Part shown: in pieces, positions 33,963-42,545 of the stretch | Layout: each line of letters opens with the position of its first letter | How positions within the stretch are numbered: position 1 is the first letter of the stretch | Source of the DNA: Algirhabdus cladophorae | GTDB taxonomy: Bacteria; Pseudomonadota; Alphaproteobacteria; Rhodobacterales; Rhodobacteraceae | Direction: 5' to 3' | Length of the DNA: 64,000 nucleotides | Assembly (NCBI RefSeq): GCF_044772865.1 | Contig: NZ_CP173029.1 | Span: forward strand, 2,976,001-3,040,000 | Translations under genes and position numbers: made by a program | The notes under the pieces: generated by a model | Told to the model about the DNA's origin: nothing | Seen by the model: the letters and a program-made list of their open reading frames with translations, nothing else | The model's database searches: none

Positions 33963-34997
33963 ATGACCCAGCCTCCCAAGCCCCTGCCCCGCATTTGTGT
34001 TGTTGTGCCCGCGTATCAGGCCGCAAACTATATTGCACGCAACATCGCCGCGCTGTTTGAGGCAGGATTTGACGCATCCGATATAACAGTTGTCGACGAC
34101 GGATCCACCGACAATACCGGGGCGCTGGCATTGCAAACGGGCGTAACTGTCTTGCGCAATGAACGCCCCATGCGCCCTGCTGCTGCGCGCAATCGCGGAG
34201 TGCGCGAAACACATTCTGACATCGTGCTTTTTGTTGATGCAGATGTGGTCGTGCATGCTGACATCAAAACCCGTTTGCTGCACGCCTTTCAGGATCCTAC
34301 ACTGACAGCGGTGTTCGGCTCGTATGACACTACCCCTGATGCGCCTCGTTTGGTCAGCCGGTACCGGAACCTTTTGCATCACTATGTCCATCAGCAATCC
34401 GCCGGTTCTTCCAACACGTTCTGGACCGGTTTGGGTGCAGTGCGTCGCACCTCATTCGAGGCCGTCGGCGGGTTCGATATTACTATGGATTTCATGGAAG
34501 ATGTGGAACTTGGCCAGCGCCTCAACGGCGGTCATATCGTGCTGGATCCAGCACTTTTGGGGACGCACCTAAAGGACTGGACGCTTTGGAACATGTTCAA
34601 GGTCGATTTGTGGCATCGCGCGGTGCCATGGACACGTTTAATTATGTCCGGGCGCGCATCACAGGGGGGGATGAACCTCAGCCGCCGACATCAGTTGAGT
34701 GCGGCCAGCGTCGGAATTTTCGCCCTATCGTTTCTGTTCGCCATTTGGTTTCCCCCGGCTTTCGGTGTCAGCGCCACCGCTTTTGCGACCTTTTTAGGCT
34801 TGAATGCAGGGTTGCTGCGTCTGCTTCTTAAAACAGGTGGATTGCAACTGATGGTTTCGGGGATCTTCTTTCATGCAGTGCACTATATCGCGGCGATGCT
34901 TGGGTATTTGAAGGTCCGGCTTTTCGAAAAAACCAGCCATAGCGCGGCAGCGACTTCGAAAAGCGGCGCAGACAAAAGCGGGACACGTCCAATATGA
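33963..34997 (+). CDS. Glycosyltransferase family 2 with C-terminal membrane spans
   Basis: 344 residues. RICVVVPAYQAANYIARNIA starts the GT-A domain; ITVVDDGSTDNTGAL (about 44-58), then ARNRGVRETHSDIVLFVDAD with DAD at about 92-94. MDFMEDVELGQRL (about 176-188) carries the ED motif. After residue 235 two to three hydrophobic segments occur (SVGIFALSFLFAIWFPPAFG and following). It starts 6 bp after the flavoprotein stop and overlaps the next gene by 4 bp. A membrane-attached transferase acting on a lipid acceptor is likely. Confidence 0.86.
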   Translation: MTQPPKPLPRICVVVPAYQAANYIARNIAALFEAGFDASDITVVDDGSTDNTGALALQTGVTVLRNERPMRPAAARNRGVRETHSDIVLFVDADVVVHADIKTRLLHAFQDPTLTAVFGSYDTTPDAPRLVSRYRNLLHHYVHQQSAGSSNTFWTGLGAVRRTSFEAVGGFDITMDFMEDVELGQRLNGGHIVLDPALLGTHLKDWTLWNMFKVDLWHRAVPWTRLIMSGRASQGGMNLSRRHQLSAASVGIFALSFLFAIWFPPAFGVSATAFATFLGLNAGLLRLLLKTGGLQLMVSGIFFHAVHYIAAMLGYLKVRLFEKTSHSAAATSKSGADKSGTRPI

Positions 34998-36427
34998 GCC
35001 TGCGCGACGATACGGTCCTGACGATCTGCAGTTTGCGCTGCCTCGTGGCGGTTGGCCTTATGGCCGTGTTTTTTACGTGGCCCTTGCTGTTGCACAGCGG
35101 CAATCCTTTCCTGTTATCCGACAGTTTTGTCTACATCGATCAGGGCGAACGGGTTTGGCAAACCTTGGGGCAGATTGCGTCGAATATCTTTGCCAGCAGT
35201 CCAGCGGTGGACGGCACAACGCCCGCACCATCAGGCGTCGGACAAAGCATTGCCGCCGCCGCCAAGGAGGCGGATTCGATCCGTTCGCTGCCCTATGTAG
35301 CCTTTGTCGGTGCCGTGGCACCGCTTGGCCTTTATGCCGTGATTTGGTCACAGATTTTTCTGGTGCTGGTCTTTGCGTACGCCATGTTCCAAGCCGTAAA
35401 TGCAAAGGTGTCCGCCATAGCACTGGTTGGCGGGGCTGTGGTCATGGCGACACTCACCAGCCTGCCCTTTGCTGGATCCTTGTTGATGCCCGATGTTCTG
35501 GGGGCAATCATCGTTCTGTTTGGGTTGATCCTGGTCCACGGATTTGAGCGGTTCGATCTGAAAAGCCAGATTATCCTCTGTGCCGTGGCCGTTTTCGCCA
35601 CGTTCACGCATTACGGTAACATTCCACTCGCTGCCGCGGTGATCCTTGGCGCCCTGATCTTGCGCGCCGCGCGGTCTAGAAGGGGGCGGCGTGGGATGCT
35701 GATGGGATTAGGGGCTTTAGCCATTGTCATTGGGGGAAATGTTGCAATCGGGGCAGCTATCTTTGGCGAGATCAGTGTGACCCCGCGCCGGTTTCCGATC
35801 CTTTTGGCGCGCTCTATCGAAGATGGTCCAGCCCTGTGGCACCTAGAGGAACACTGTGCGGAACGACAATACGCCGTCTGCACTTGGTTTGGGGATGACA
35901 TCCCCAATAACGTCGGTGACGCGCTTTGGAACGAACGCGGCATGGAGCATGCACCGTCTGATTTGTACCAACAAATCCGGGATCAGGAGCTGAGCATTCT
36001 TTGGGCCGCCTTCAAGGAATATCCGTTGCAACAAATCGGCTCTCTTGGCCAGAATATGGTGACGCAACTGACGAAACTGGGCGTGAATTTCGCGCAACCC
36101 AAGACAACTGTGTTTGACAGCGCAGGGCGTCGGCGTGGCGTAGATTATGAACCCCAGCCGTTGCGGGCACGGTTTGACGTGATCAAACGCCTGCTTACCC
36201 TTTGCTTTGTGGTCTCGCTGGCGTATCTGCTTTTGCGCAGTTTCGGAAAACGATCCCCGGATAGGGAATTGGTGATCCTTATGGTGCTGGCGCTGATTTG
36301 CAACGCGGCCATTTTTGGCGGGCTTTCTGCGCCAGTGGACCGATATCAATCGCGGATCGCTTGGCTGGTTCCCCTTTTGGCGATGGCCTTGTATTTCAGC
36401 CGCAATCAGCCTGCCAAGCCACAGTAA
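34994..36427 (+). CDS. Polytopic membrane protein of the glycan locus, function unknown
   Basis: 477 residues with about ten membrane spans (examples CLVAVGLMAVFFTWPLLLHS, LGLYAVIWSQIFLVLVFAYA, ALAIVIGGNVAIGAAIFGEI) and a roughly 100-residue soluble loop around 290-400 containing several Cys (EHCAERQYAVCTWFGDD). The first loop has LLSDSFVYIDQGERV, where acidic residues sit in the place used by GT-C enzymes, but I see no clear GT-C motif. It is coupled to the upstream GT2 by ATGA. A GT-C transferase, polymerase or transport subunit are all possible. Confidence 0.6.
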   Translation: MSLRDDTVLTICSLRCLVAVGLMAVFFTWPLLLHSGNPFLLSDSFVYIDQGERVWQTLGQIASNIFASSPAVDGTTPAPSGVGQSIAAAAKEADSIRSLPYVAFVGAVAPLGLYAVIWSQIFLVLVFAYAMFQAVNAKVSAIALVGGAVVMATLTSLPFAGSLLMPDVLGAIIVLFGLILVHGFERFDLKSQIILCAVAVFATFTHYGNIPLAAAVILGALILRAARSRRGRRGMLMGLGALAIVIGGNVAIGAAIFGEISVTPRRFPILLARSIEDGPALWHLEEHCAERQYAVCTWFGDDIPNNVGDALWNERGMEHAPSDLYQQIRDQELSILWAAFKEYPLQQIGSLGQNMVTQLTKLGVNFAQPKTTVFDSAGRRRGVDYEPQPLRARFDVIKRLLTLCFVVSLAYLLLRSFGKRSPDRELVILMVLALICNAAIFGGLSAPVDRYQSRIAWLVPLLAMALYFSRNQPAKPQ

Positions 36428-36434
36428 GCTTGGC

Positions 36435-37346
36435 TCAAGACTGAATATTCCACGTTTGTGACCGGCCTATGTGTTCCAGTAGGAAATCCATAAACACCCG
36501 AACTTTGGCCGAGACCACGTTGCTCTTGGGGTAGATCAACCAAAGCGACGGGTTATCCGCCAGCTCATATTTTGGCAGGACACGTACGAGCGATCCGTCG
36601 GCCAGCTTTTCATGCACCAACCACAGAGAATTGATGGAAATCCCTGCCCCTTCAAGGGTGATTTTCTTTTGGCTCAAACCGTCGTTCAACAACAGCCGCT
36701 GTTCCGCCCGCTTTGGATCAAAAATGCCCTTGGCCCCGTTAGATGCCACAAGGCCGCGTGGCTCAAGATCGCGGAAGGCGATCAATCGGTGCGACTGTAA
36801 TTCCGCGGGCGTCTGTGGGGTTCCAAAGCGTTCCAAATAGCTGGGCGATGCACATAAAAGACGTTTGTCATCGGCAAGCTTTCGGGCGGTCAGGGTGCTA
36901 TCTGCCAGAACGGAATTGCGTAAAGCCAGATCGTAGCTGCCTTCAATAAGATCAAATTGCGCATCAGACAGGTGCAAATCCAAAGTGAGTTGCGGGTAAA
37001 GGTCGACAAATTTCGGCACCAAAGGCGCAATATAGAGCTGGGCAAAAGAACTAGGTGCAGCAAACCGCAACGTCCCATTGATGTTCGTACGCCCTTTGCC
37101 GAGGGCGGCGAGTGCGGCCTCTTCCTGCGCGATCATTTCGCGGGCATAGGGTAGAAAATCTTGCCCCTCCAGGGACAGCGACACCTTGCGGGTCGATCGG
37201 TGCAAAAGGTCTGCGCCCACAAAATGTTCTAGCTTTGCTATGCGTGTGCTGGCCACAGCCGGCGCCATGCCCAGTGCGCGCCCAGCGGCACTTATATTGA
37301 GTGTTTCGCAGGCCAGTACAAAAAGGCGGAGGCTTTGAGTATCCAC
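36435..37346 (-). CDS. LysR-family transcriptional regulator
   Basis: 303 residues. N-terminal winged helix: MDTQSLRLFVLACETLNISA then AGRALGMAPAVASTRIAKLE and LLHRSTRKVSLSLEG; the remainder is the two-lobed effector-binding domain (SFAQLYIAPLVPKFVDLYPQ). It is divergent from the four-gene oxidoreductase set, with 98 bp between starts holding a repeated TTTTTCGGA, so it is probably the activator or repressor of that set. It converges on the glycan locus with 7 bp between stop codons. Confidence 0.9.
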   Translation of the reverse strand: MDTQSLRLFVLACETLNISAAGRALGMAPAVASTRIAKLEHFVGADLLHRSTRKVSLSLEGQDFLPYAREMIAQEEAALAALGKGRTNINGTLRFAAPSSFAQLYIAPLVPKFVDLYPQLTLDLHLSDAQFDLIEGSYDLALRNSVLADSTLTARKLADDKRLLCASPSYLERFGTPQTPAELQSHRLIAFRDLEPRGLVASNGAKGIFDPKRAEQRLLLNDGLSQKKITLEGAGISINSLWLVHEKLADGSLVRVLPKYELADNPSLWLIYPKSNVVSAKVRVFMDFLLEHIGRSQTWNIQS

Positions 37347-37355
37347 ATTTTATCC

Positions 37356-37405
37356 TTTTTCGGAACACTGTTATCCATTTCACCTCCTTTTTATATTTTT
37401 TCGGA
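37356..37405. promoter_or_regulatory. Direct repeat in the LysR divergent promoter region
   Basis: TTTTTCGGA occurs at 37356-37364 and again at 37397-37405, 41 bp apart (about four helical turns), in the short AT-rich gap between the LysR gene and the CmcJ-like gene. TTATCC also occurs twice nearby. LysR regulators bind as tetramers to separated sites, so this could be their target; it is an observation by eye only. Confidence 0.35.
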
Positions 37406-37444
37406 GTGGTAAGTCAAAGGGCAAGACAAGCACAGGAGGCCGTA

Positions 37445-38224
37445 ATGACCCAGACTGCAACCGTGAATTACCACGTGCACAAACCCGGACGCCAAGCGTT
37501 TGAACTGGACGCAGGCGGTATTTCGGGCAACCTTATTTCACCCGAACTTGCACCCACGTCGGTGCAGGTCATGGATGAACGCAGGATTGCGCCTGACACC
37601 ACGTTTGACCAAGCCTCAGTCGGTTTTGCCACGTACCCTAGCAAAGTCAGCGCCTTTAACGAAACACAGGACTGGCACGGTAGCTACGACGCGGAACTGA
37701 CGGACTTGTTGACGCGGGAAATAGACGCCAAAGAGGTGATCATTTTTGATCACACAGTGCGCAAGGATGATCCTGACGCCGTACGCAAACCTGCGCGCAA
37801 CGTACACAGTGACTACAGTGTGGATGGCGCAAAGCAACGGCTGATCGACATCCTTGGCAATGACACAGCCGCTGAATGGTCTGCGGGCCACTACGCTTTT
37901 ATCAACGTCTGGCGCCCTGTCGGCGCTCCGATCAACTCGGCCCCGCTTGGGTTTATTCTTCCGGATAGTGTGGCACAGCAAGATTGGATTTTGCTGGACC
38001 TGATTTATCCAGATCGCAAGGGACAGATTATGGGTTTGGCGGCGAACCCAGATCATCAATGGATTTACCGATCAAAAATGACACCGGATGAAGTGGCGTA
38101 TTTCAACATTTTCGACAATCGCGGGAGGGCCTCCATTGGCCACAGCGCACTGGACATGGTCGAGGACCCCACCGTTCACTCAGTGCGCCACAGCATCGAA
38201 AGCCGGACACTGGTTCGTTACTGA
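37445..38224 (+). CDS. CmcJ/NvfI (AsaB-like) family oxidoreductase
   Basis: 259 residues from ATG 37445 with AGGAGG 6-11 bases upstream. Resembles the CmcJ/AsaB/NvfI group: FDHTVRKDD at about 101-109, ARNVHSDYSVDGAKQRL (118-134; His 121, Asp 123), FINVWRP (152-158), then GHSALD (232-237; His 233). His 121, Asp 123 and His 233 would form a non-haem iron triad. Known relatives act with methylation/hydroxylation in cephamycin synthesis (CmcJ) or are fungal 2OG-dependent isomerases/oxygenases (NvfI); many members have no known substrate. First of four co-directional genes next to a LysR regulator. Confidence 0.72.
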   Translation: MTQTATVNYHVHKPGRQAFELDAGGISGNLISPELAPTSVQVMDERRIAPDTTFDQASVGFATYPSKVSAFNETQDWHGSYDAELTDLLTREIDAKEVIIFDHTVRKDDPDAVRKPARNVHSDYSVDGAKQRLIDILGNDTAAEWSAGHYAFINVWRPVGAPINSAPLGFILPDSVAQQDWILLDLIYPDRKGQIMGLAANPDHQWIYRSKMTPDEVAYFNIFDNRGRASIGHSALDMVEDPTVHSVRHSIESRTLVRY

Positions 38225-38286
38225 TATCACCGCAAAACTAGAGATCACTCTCCCAGCTCGGGAGCCATAGACAGAAAGACGATCAC

Positions 38287-39075
38287 ATGACCAAGACCAT
38301 TCTTATCACAGGTGCCACCGATGGCATCGGCCTCCTAACAGCCCAAAAGATTGCCGCAGAAGGCCACACTGTTTTGCTGCACGGCCGCAGCGCCGAAAAA
38401 CTGAAAGCCGCCGCAACCCAAGTGGGCGGCACGACCGAAACCTATTCCGCAGATCTGTCCAAAATGGACGACGTGCGCAAACTAGCCTCGGACATTCGTG
38501 CAAACCATAGCCAGTTGGATGTCATCATCAACAATGCGGGGGTACTCAAGGCGCCGAACACAGTCACGGCGGATGGCCACGACCTGCGTTTTATGGTCAA
38601 CACATTCGCCCCTTATGCGCTAACCGAGGCGCTGATGCCGATCCTCGCTAAGGACGGGCGCGTTGTGAACCTGTCTTCGGCGGCCCAAGCTCCTGTGGAT
38701 CTCGAGGCCCTGCACGGGCGCCGGTTCGTTGATGACATGGCCGCCTATGCGCAAAGCAAGCTCGCGATCACCATCTGGTCGCGCGAAATGGCAGCACAGC
38801 ACAGTGACGGGCCAATCATTGTCGCCGTCAACCCCGGCTCACTTCTGGCTTCAAAAATGGTCAAAGAAGGCTTTGGCGTGGCTGGTAGCGATCTGAGCGT
38901 TGGTGCCAACATTCTGCGCGAAGCCGCCTTGGGGGCATCCTTTGCCGATGCCTCGGGCAAGTACTTCGACAATGACAGCAAGCGCTTTGCATCGCCTCAC
39001 TCGGCCGCGATGGACGCAGGTCACGCCGCAGACGTGATGCGCGGCATCAACGAGGCCATAGCCAAACTGGGCTGA
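38287..39075 (+). CDS. Short-chain dehydrogenase/reductase (SDR)
   Basis: 262 residues. TILITGATDGIGLLTAQKIA (residues 4-23, TGxxxGIG cofactor motif), SADLSKMDD, IINNAGVLKAP (NNAG), catalytic Ser in VNLSSAAQAPVDLEAL, and YAQSKLA (YxxxK, about 156-162). Resembles the retinol-dehydrogenase-like classical SDRs; the HGRSAEKL segment after the second strand fits NADP(H). It lies 62 bp downstream of the CmcJ-like gene on the same strand and probably oxidises or reduces an intermediate of the same pathway. Confidence 0.9.
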   Translation: MTKTILITGATDGIGLLTAQKIAAEGHTVLLHGRSAEKLKAAATQVGGTTETYSADLSKMDDVRKLASDIRANHSQLDVIINNAGVLKAPNTVTADGHDLRFMVNTFAPYALTEALMPILAKDGRVVNLSSAAQAPVDLEALHGRRFVDDMAAYAQSKLAITIWSREMAAQHSDGPIIVAVNPGSLLASKMVKEGFGVAGSDLSVGANILREAALGASFADASGKYFDNDSKRFASPHSAAMDAGHAADVMRGINEAIAKLG

Positions 39076-39132
39076 CCCAATTCCATCCACGCTAGCCGCA
39101 ACGCCAGCGCATACACAATAGGACGAAACACA

Positions 39133-40041
39133 ATGTCTACTCAATCATTAGAACAGGCGCGGACAATCGCGCGCCCCACGCGGGAAGAGATGCTGCAACG
39201 CACGTATTCGGTGCATCAATTCTGGAGCCAAAACAACGATCTATTCAAGAACGCTTGGGCAGAATGGGAAACGGCCAGCGGTCTAACATCCGTTCTTGAT
39301 AGCAGTCTTTACGATCCAAAGTTGCGCACCGCAGTCGAGCAAGCGTGGCAAGATCCATCGCAAGAAGCCGCAGTCAAAGACCTCTGGGAAGAAGTCTTTC
39401 CCGGTGTTTATAAAACCCAGTTTTTTGACCCCAAGAAGCTGAAAATTCTACGCGATTACCTTGAAGCAGTCTCGGAGGCTGAAATTCCTCTGCGCCCGCC
39501 CTATGGGATTTCCTTAAACCGTGGTGGTGCGATGCTTGACGAGCGCTCGGAAGGGCACCTTGGAGCGCCAAATTTCCAACAGTTCTACAAAGGCCTGATG
39601 GATGCCTATATGCGCCCTATCTCGCGGCTTTTGTTCCCTGATATCGTTGGATTTGATACCCAGACCTTTGGGTTTTCGATCCAGTGGCAGGCCGACACAG
39701 ACACCTCTTTGCGCGCCCATACAGACGCGTCGTCTGTGACCCTGAACATCAACCTCAACCTGCCCGGTGAAGAATTTTCCGGTTCTGGCGTTCGCTTTTT
39801 TGATCACGAAACACGCCAAGTCAGCGAATTGACCTTTGCGCCCGGCACAGCCCTGATCCACCACGGCAGCGTTGCGCATGAATCGATGCCAATTACCGAA
39901 GGCGAGCGGTCGAACTTTGTTCTCTGGCTCTACGGTGATGGCGGTCAGGTGCCACGGTTTGGCGGGACAAAAACCCAGATTGATCCGCGCCAGCGTTGGT
40001 CTGTTCCAACGGCACCTAGCGATGGTTTCGCACCCTTTTAA
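39133..40041 (+). CDS. 2-oxoglutarate/Fe(II)-dependent oxygenase (prolyl-hydroxylase-like)
   Basis: 302 residues. Jelly-roll core from about 170: SLRAHTDASSVTLNINLNLP (His 196, Asp 198), ending LIHHGSVAHESMPITEGERS (His 249 as third ligand, Arg 259 for 2-oxoglutarate). An N-terminal 100-residue helical part (YSVHQFWSQNNDLFKNAWAE) is not familiar to me. Homologues of this architecture include procollagen-lysine/proline hydroxylase-like proteins. It is the second oxygenase-type gene in the set, 57 bp after the SDR; AGGA precedes its ATG. Confidence 0.75.
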   Translation: MSTQSLEQARTIARPTREEMLQRTYSVHQFWSQNNDLFKNAWAEWETASGLTSVLDSSLYDPKLRTAVEQAWQDPSQEAAVKDLWEEVFPGVYKTQFFDPKKLKILRDYLEAVSEAEIPLRPPYGISLNRGGAMLDERSEGHLGAPNFQQFYKGLMDAYMRPISRLLFPDIVGFDTQTFGFSIQWQADTDTSLRAHTDASSVTLNINLNLPGEEFSGSGVRFFDHETRQVSELTFAPGTALIHHGSVAHESMPITEGERSNFVLWLYGDGGQVPRFGGTKTQIDPRQRWSVPTAPSDGFAPF

Positions 40042-40289
40042 GGCACCAGATCCAAAAGATTTACCAATGGTAAGGGCGATGAAAATCGTCCTTCCTTTTC
40101 TTGTACAGATACCCTGGTTTGCGGCGGCAACAGGTAGAGACCTTACCAATTCGACCCAACAGTAACTGTCGAAAACCCACTTTCCGATTATATACCAAAC
40201 CGGAATACTGAACTTATTTTTCAGCCCATTTACCCCCTTTCTAGACGGTATATTTACAGCGGAGCATGCCGCAGTTTAGGAGCGAGCCA

Positions 40290-41276
40290 ATGAAAGCCAC
40301 GACCATCACCGCCTATGGCGCAACAGCAAAATTCGAAATCGCCGACCTGCCAAAACCGCAGGCCACACCGGGCCATGTAGTCGTTCGCGTCGCAGCAAGC
40401 AGTGTGAACACTGTAGATACCATGATCCGGGCCATGGGCCCTGATTTACCCCTGTCGCCAGCATTGCCTGCAGTACTGGGCATGGATTTTGCGGGCACTG
40501 TGGACGCGGTTGGCGAAGGTGTCACCGGATTTGCAGTGGGTGACGAAGTCTATGGCTGCGCCGGTGGATTGGCCGACTTACAAGGCGCGCTGGCGGAATT
40601 TATGCTGGCAGATGCAAAATTGATTGCCCACAAACCCAAGACGATTTCAATGCGCGATGCGGCTGCCCTGCCACTGGTCGGCATCACAGCCTATGAGGGC
40701 TTGGACCGTGCGGGTATCGCTGCTGGTCAAAACGTACTGGTCCAAGGGGGCGCAGGCGGCGTTGGGCACGTGGCAGTGCAATTGGCCAAACACTTTGGCG
40801 CAAATGTATTTGCCACTGTCTCCAAAGACCAGCAGACAGACATCGTGAAGGGCTACGGCGCCACGTCGATCAACTACATGTCTGAAGCGATTGAGGACTA
40901 CGTTGCCAAGCACACCAACGGCACTGGCTTTGACGTCATTTTTGATACGGTCGGTGGCGAGAACATGATCGCCTCATTCGAGGCCGCTGCATTGAACGCC
41001 CATGTCGCGTCCACTGTTTCACTCCTCGAGATTGATCTGTCGCTTGCACATTTCAAAGGGTTGTCGTTGCACGTTGTCTTTATGTTGCTGCCCATGCTGC
41101 ACGACGTCAAACGTGAAGATCACGGTGCGATCTTGGCAAAACTAGCACAGATTGTGGATGCTGGTGCGCTGAAGCCTTTGGTGGATGAGCAGCGCTTCAA
41201 TCTGGACAACGTTGGGGCGGCCTACGATCGCCTCACCAGTGGGCAGGCCGTTGGCAAGGTTGTTGTCGACATCTAG
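40290..41276 (+). CDS. Quinone-oxidoreductase-like MDR protein (zinc-lacking)
   Basis: 328 residues from ATG 40290, AGGAG 7 bases upstream; an in-frame start 8 codons earlier is less likely. GroES-like N-terminal half (PKPQATPGHVVVRVAASSVN, then DFAGTVDAVGEGVTGFAVGD), Rossmann motif QGGAGGVGHVAVQLAKHFGA (about 151-170). No Cys/His/Glu zinc ligands are visible, as in the NADPH:quinone reductase branch. 248 bp separate it from the oxygenase, so it may have its own promoter. It ends the set regulated by the LysR gene and converges on the histidine kinase gene. Confidence 0.85.
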   Translation: MKATTITAYGATAKFEIADLPKPQATPGHVVVRVAASSVNTVDTMIRAMGPDLPLSPALPAVLGMDFAGTVDAVGEGVTGFAVGDEVYGCAGGLADLQGALAEFMLADAKLIAHKPKTISMRDAAALPLVGITAYEGLDRAGIAAGQNVLVQGGAGGVGHVAVQLAKHFGANVFATVSKDQQTDIVKGYGATSINYMSEAIEDYVAKHTNGTGFDVIFDTVGGENMIASFEAAALNAHVASTVSLLEIDLSLAHFKGLSLHVVFMLLPMLHDVKREDHGAILAKLAQIVDAGALKPLVDEQRFNLDNVGAAYDRLTSGQAVGKVVVDI

Positions 41277-41345
41277 GTAAGGCCGCTGGATGGACTAGGT
41301 GGTTTCGCAGGGCGTGAGCGGGCGGAACCACCGATTTTGGTGCGG

Positions 41346-42545
41346 CTAGTCCTGACCCGCTGGCTGCTTGGTCTGGGCCATGGGAAAGGTCGCCACAAAG
41401 CATGCGCCGTCCAGTTTGGACGAACGATAGACCAGATCACCCCCCAACATAAGAGCGCGACGCTTCGACAGATGAAGCCCCATACCACGCCGTTGTTGTC
41501 CGTCTTGGGCGGTATGGTTCAATGCAAAAAGGTTTGCGCGCTGTCTGCTAGAAACACCCGGACCGGAATCATGCACCGCAACCGTCACGACCCCCTCCGA
41601 CCCGTTCGTTGTCGAAACTTGGATCTCTATGGCCCCGTCCGCAGGCACATGGCGCAGCGCATTATCGACCAACACGTCCAAAATATCCTGAATATCCTCG
41701 TCATTTGGCAGCAGTACCGGGGTTGGCGGCATGTCCACTTTGACGGACACGCCCAGTTCTGTGAAATCAAGTTTATGCACGGCCAGCATGCTTTGGATCA
41801 TATGTTTGAGGTCTGTCATATCGGATCCCCCACCCAAGTGATTACGGCTTGTATTCAGTATAGATCCGATGCGTTGGGACAGCATTTCGTTTGTCTCAAT
41901 TGCTGCCAGCAGCGCGAATTTCATCGCGTCCCGGTCCAAGAGCCCTTCACCCAGCATATGCATCAAAGTTCTTTGCATACCGGCGATAGCCTGTATCGGG
42001 CTTTGAAGGTCGTGCACTGCTAAGGCGGTTACTTCGTCTCGTTCACGCAGCAAGTAGCGGACGCGATGCGTGCGGCGCTCTAGACGGCTGGACAGATCCA
42101 GCTGGGCCACGCGCGCGACGTCTGCCACATGCACGATATAGCACAAAACAGCGCTCGCGATGGCAAGGCCAGTGCCCAAAAAAGGCGACACTGACACCCA
42201 AATCGACACCAGAGCCAATGACAACCCAAGGGCGGCCAACATCGCCAAAGCGTTCTGAGCCTTACGGATCAAAGCCACCACCAAAAGCAGCGATACCGTA
42301 CAGGCCACCAACGTCGCCAAGGCAGGCTCACCCAGCATCAACAGTCGGGCCAAGACAGGCAAAGCAAAACAAAAAGCCACGCCCCAACAGGCACCGGGCG
42401 AGATGGACACCGATCGCCCCTCGTACCACGACATAACAAAAGGAAGTGTCAAAAGGCCCAGCGCAAGTGGCGTGACCCAAACCAAACCAGCCACCATTAG
42501 GCACAGCCCGAATTGGGCCCAAAGGCGAGCGGGGATTTTGGTCAT
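41346..42545 (-). CDS. Membrane sensor histidine kinase
   Basis: 399 residues. Five to six hydrophobic spans in the first 145 residues (FGLCLMVAGLVWVTPLALGL and following) with very short loops, so the signal is probably sensed in or near the membrane. H-box AVHDLQSPIQAIAGMQRTLM (His about 180), N-box DVLVDNALRH, G1 VHDSGPGVS, then RRGMGLHLSKRRALMLGGDL for G2. It starts on the response-regulator stop (ATGA), forming a two-component pair. The kinase is the second gene. Confidence 0.9.
   Translation of the reverse strand: MTKIPARLWAQFGLCLMVAGLVWVTPLALGLLTLPFVMSWYEGRSVSISPGACWGVAFCFALPVLARLLMLGEPALATLVACTVSLLLVVALIRKAQNALAMLAALGLSLALVSIWVSVSPFLGTGLAIASAVLCYIVHVADVARVAQLDLSSRLERRTHRVRYLLRERDEVTALAVHDLQSPIQAIAGMQRTLMHMLGEGLLDRDAMKFALLAAIETNEMLSQRIGSILNTSRNHLGGGSDMTDLKHMIQSMLAVHKLDFTELGVSVKVDMPPTPVLLPNDEDIQDILDVLVDNALRHVPADGAIEIQVSTTNGSEGVVTVAVHDSGPGVSSRQRANLFALNHTAQDGQQRRGMGLHLSKRRALMLGGDLVYRSSKLDGACFVATFPMAQTKQPAGQD

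Noticed and set aside
41298..41332. Stem GGTGGTT/AACCACC between MDR and histidine kinase genes
   Set aside because: 21-nt loop and no T-run on either strand, so a weak convergent terminator at best.
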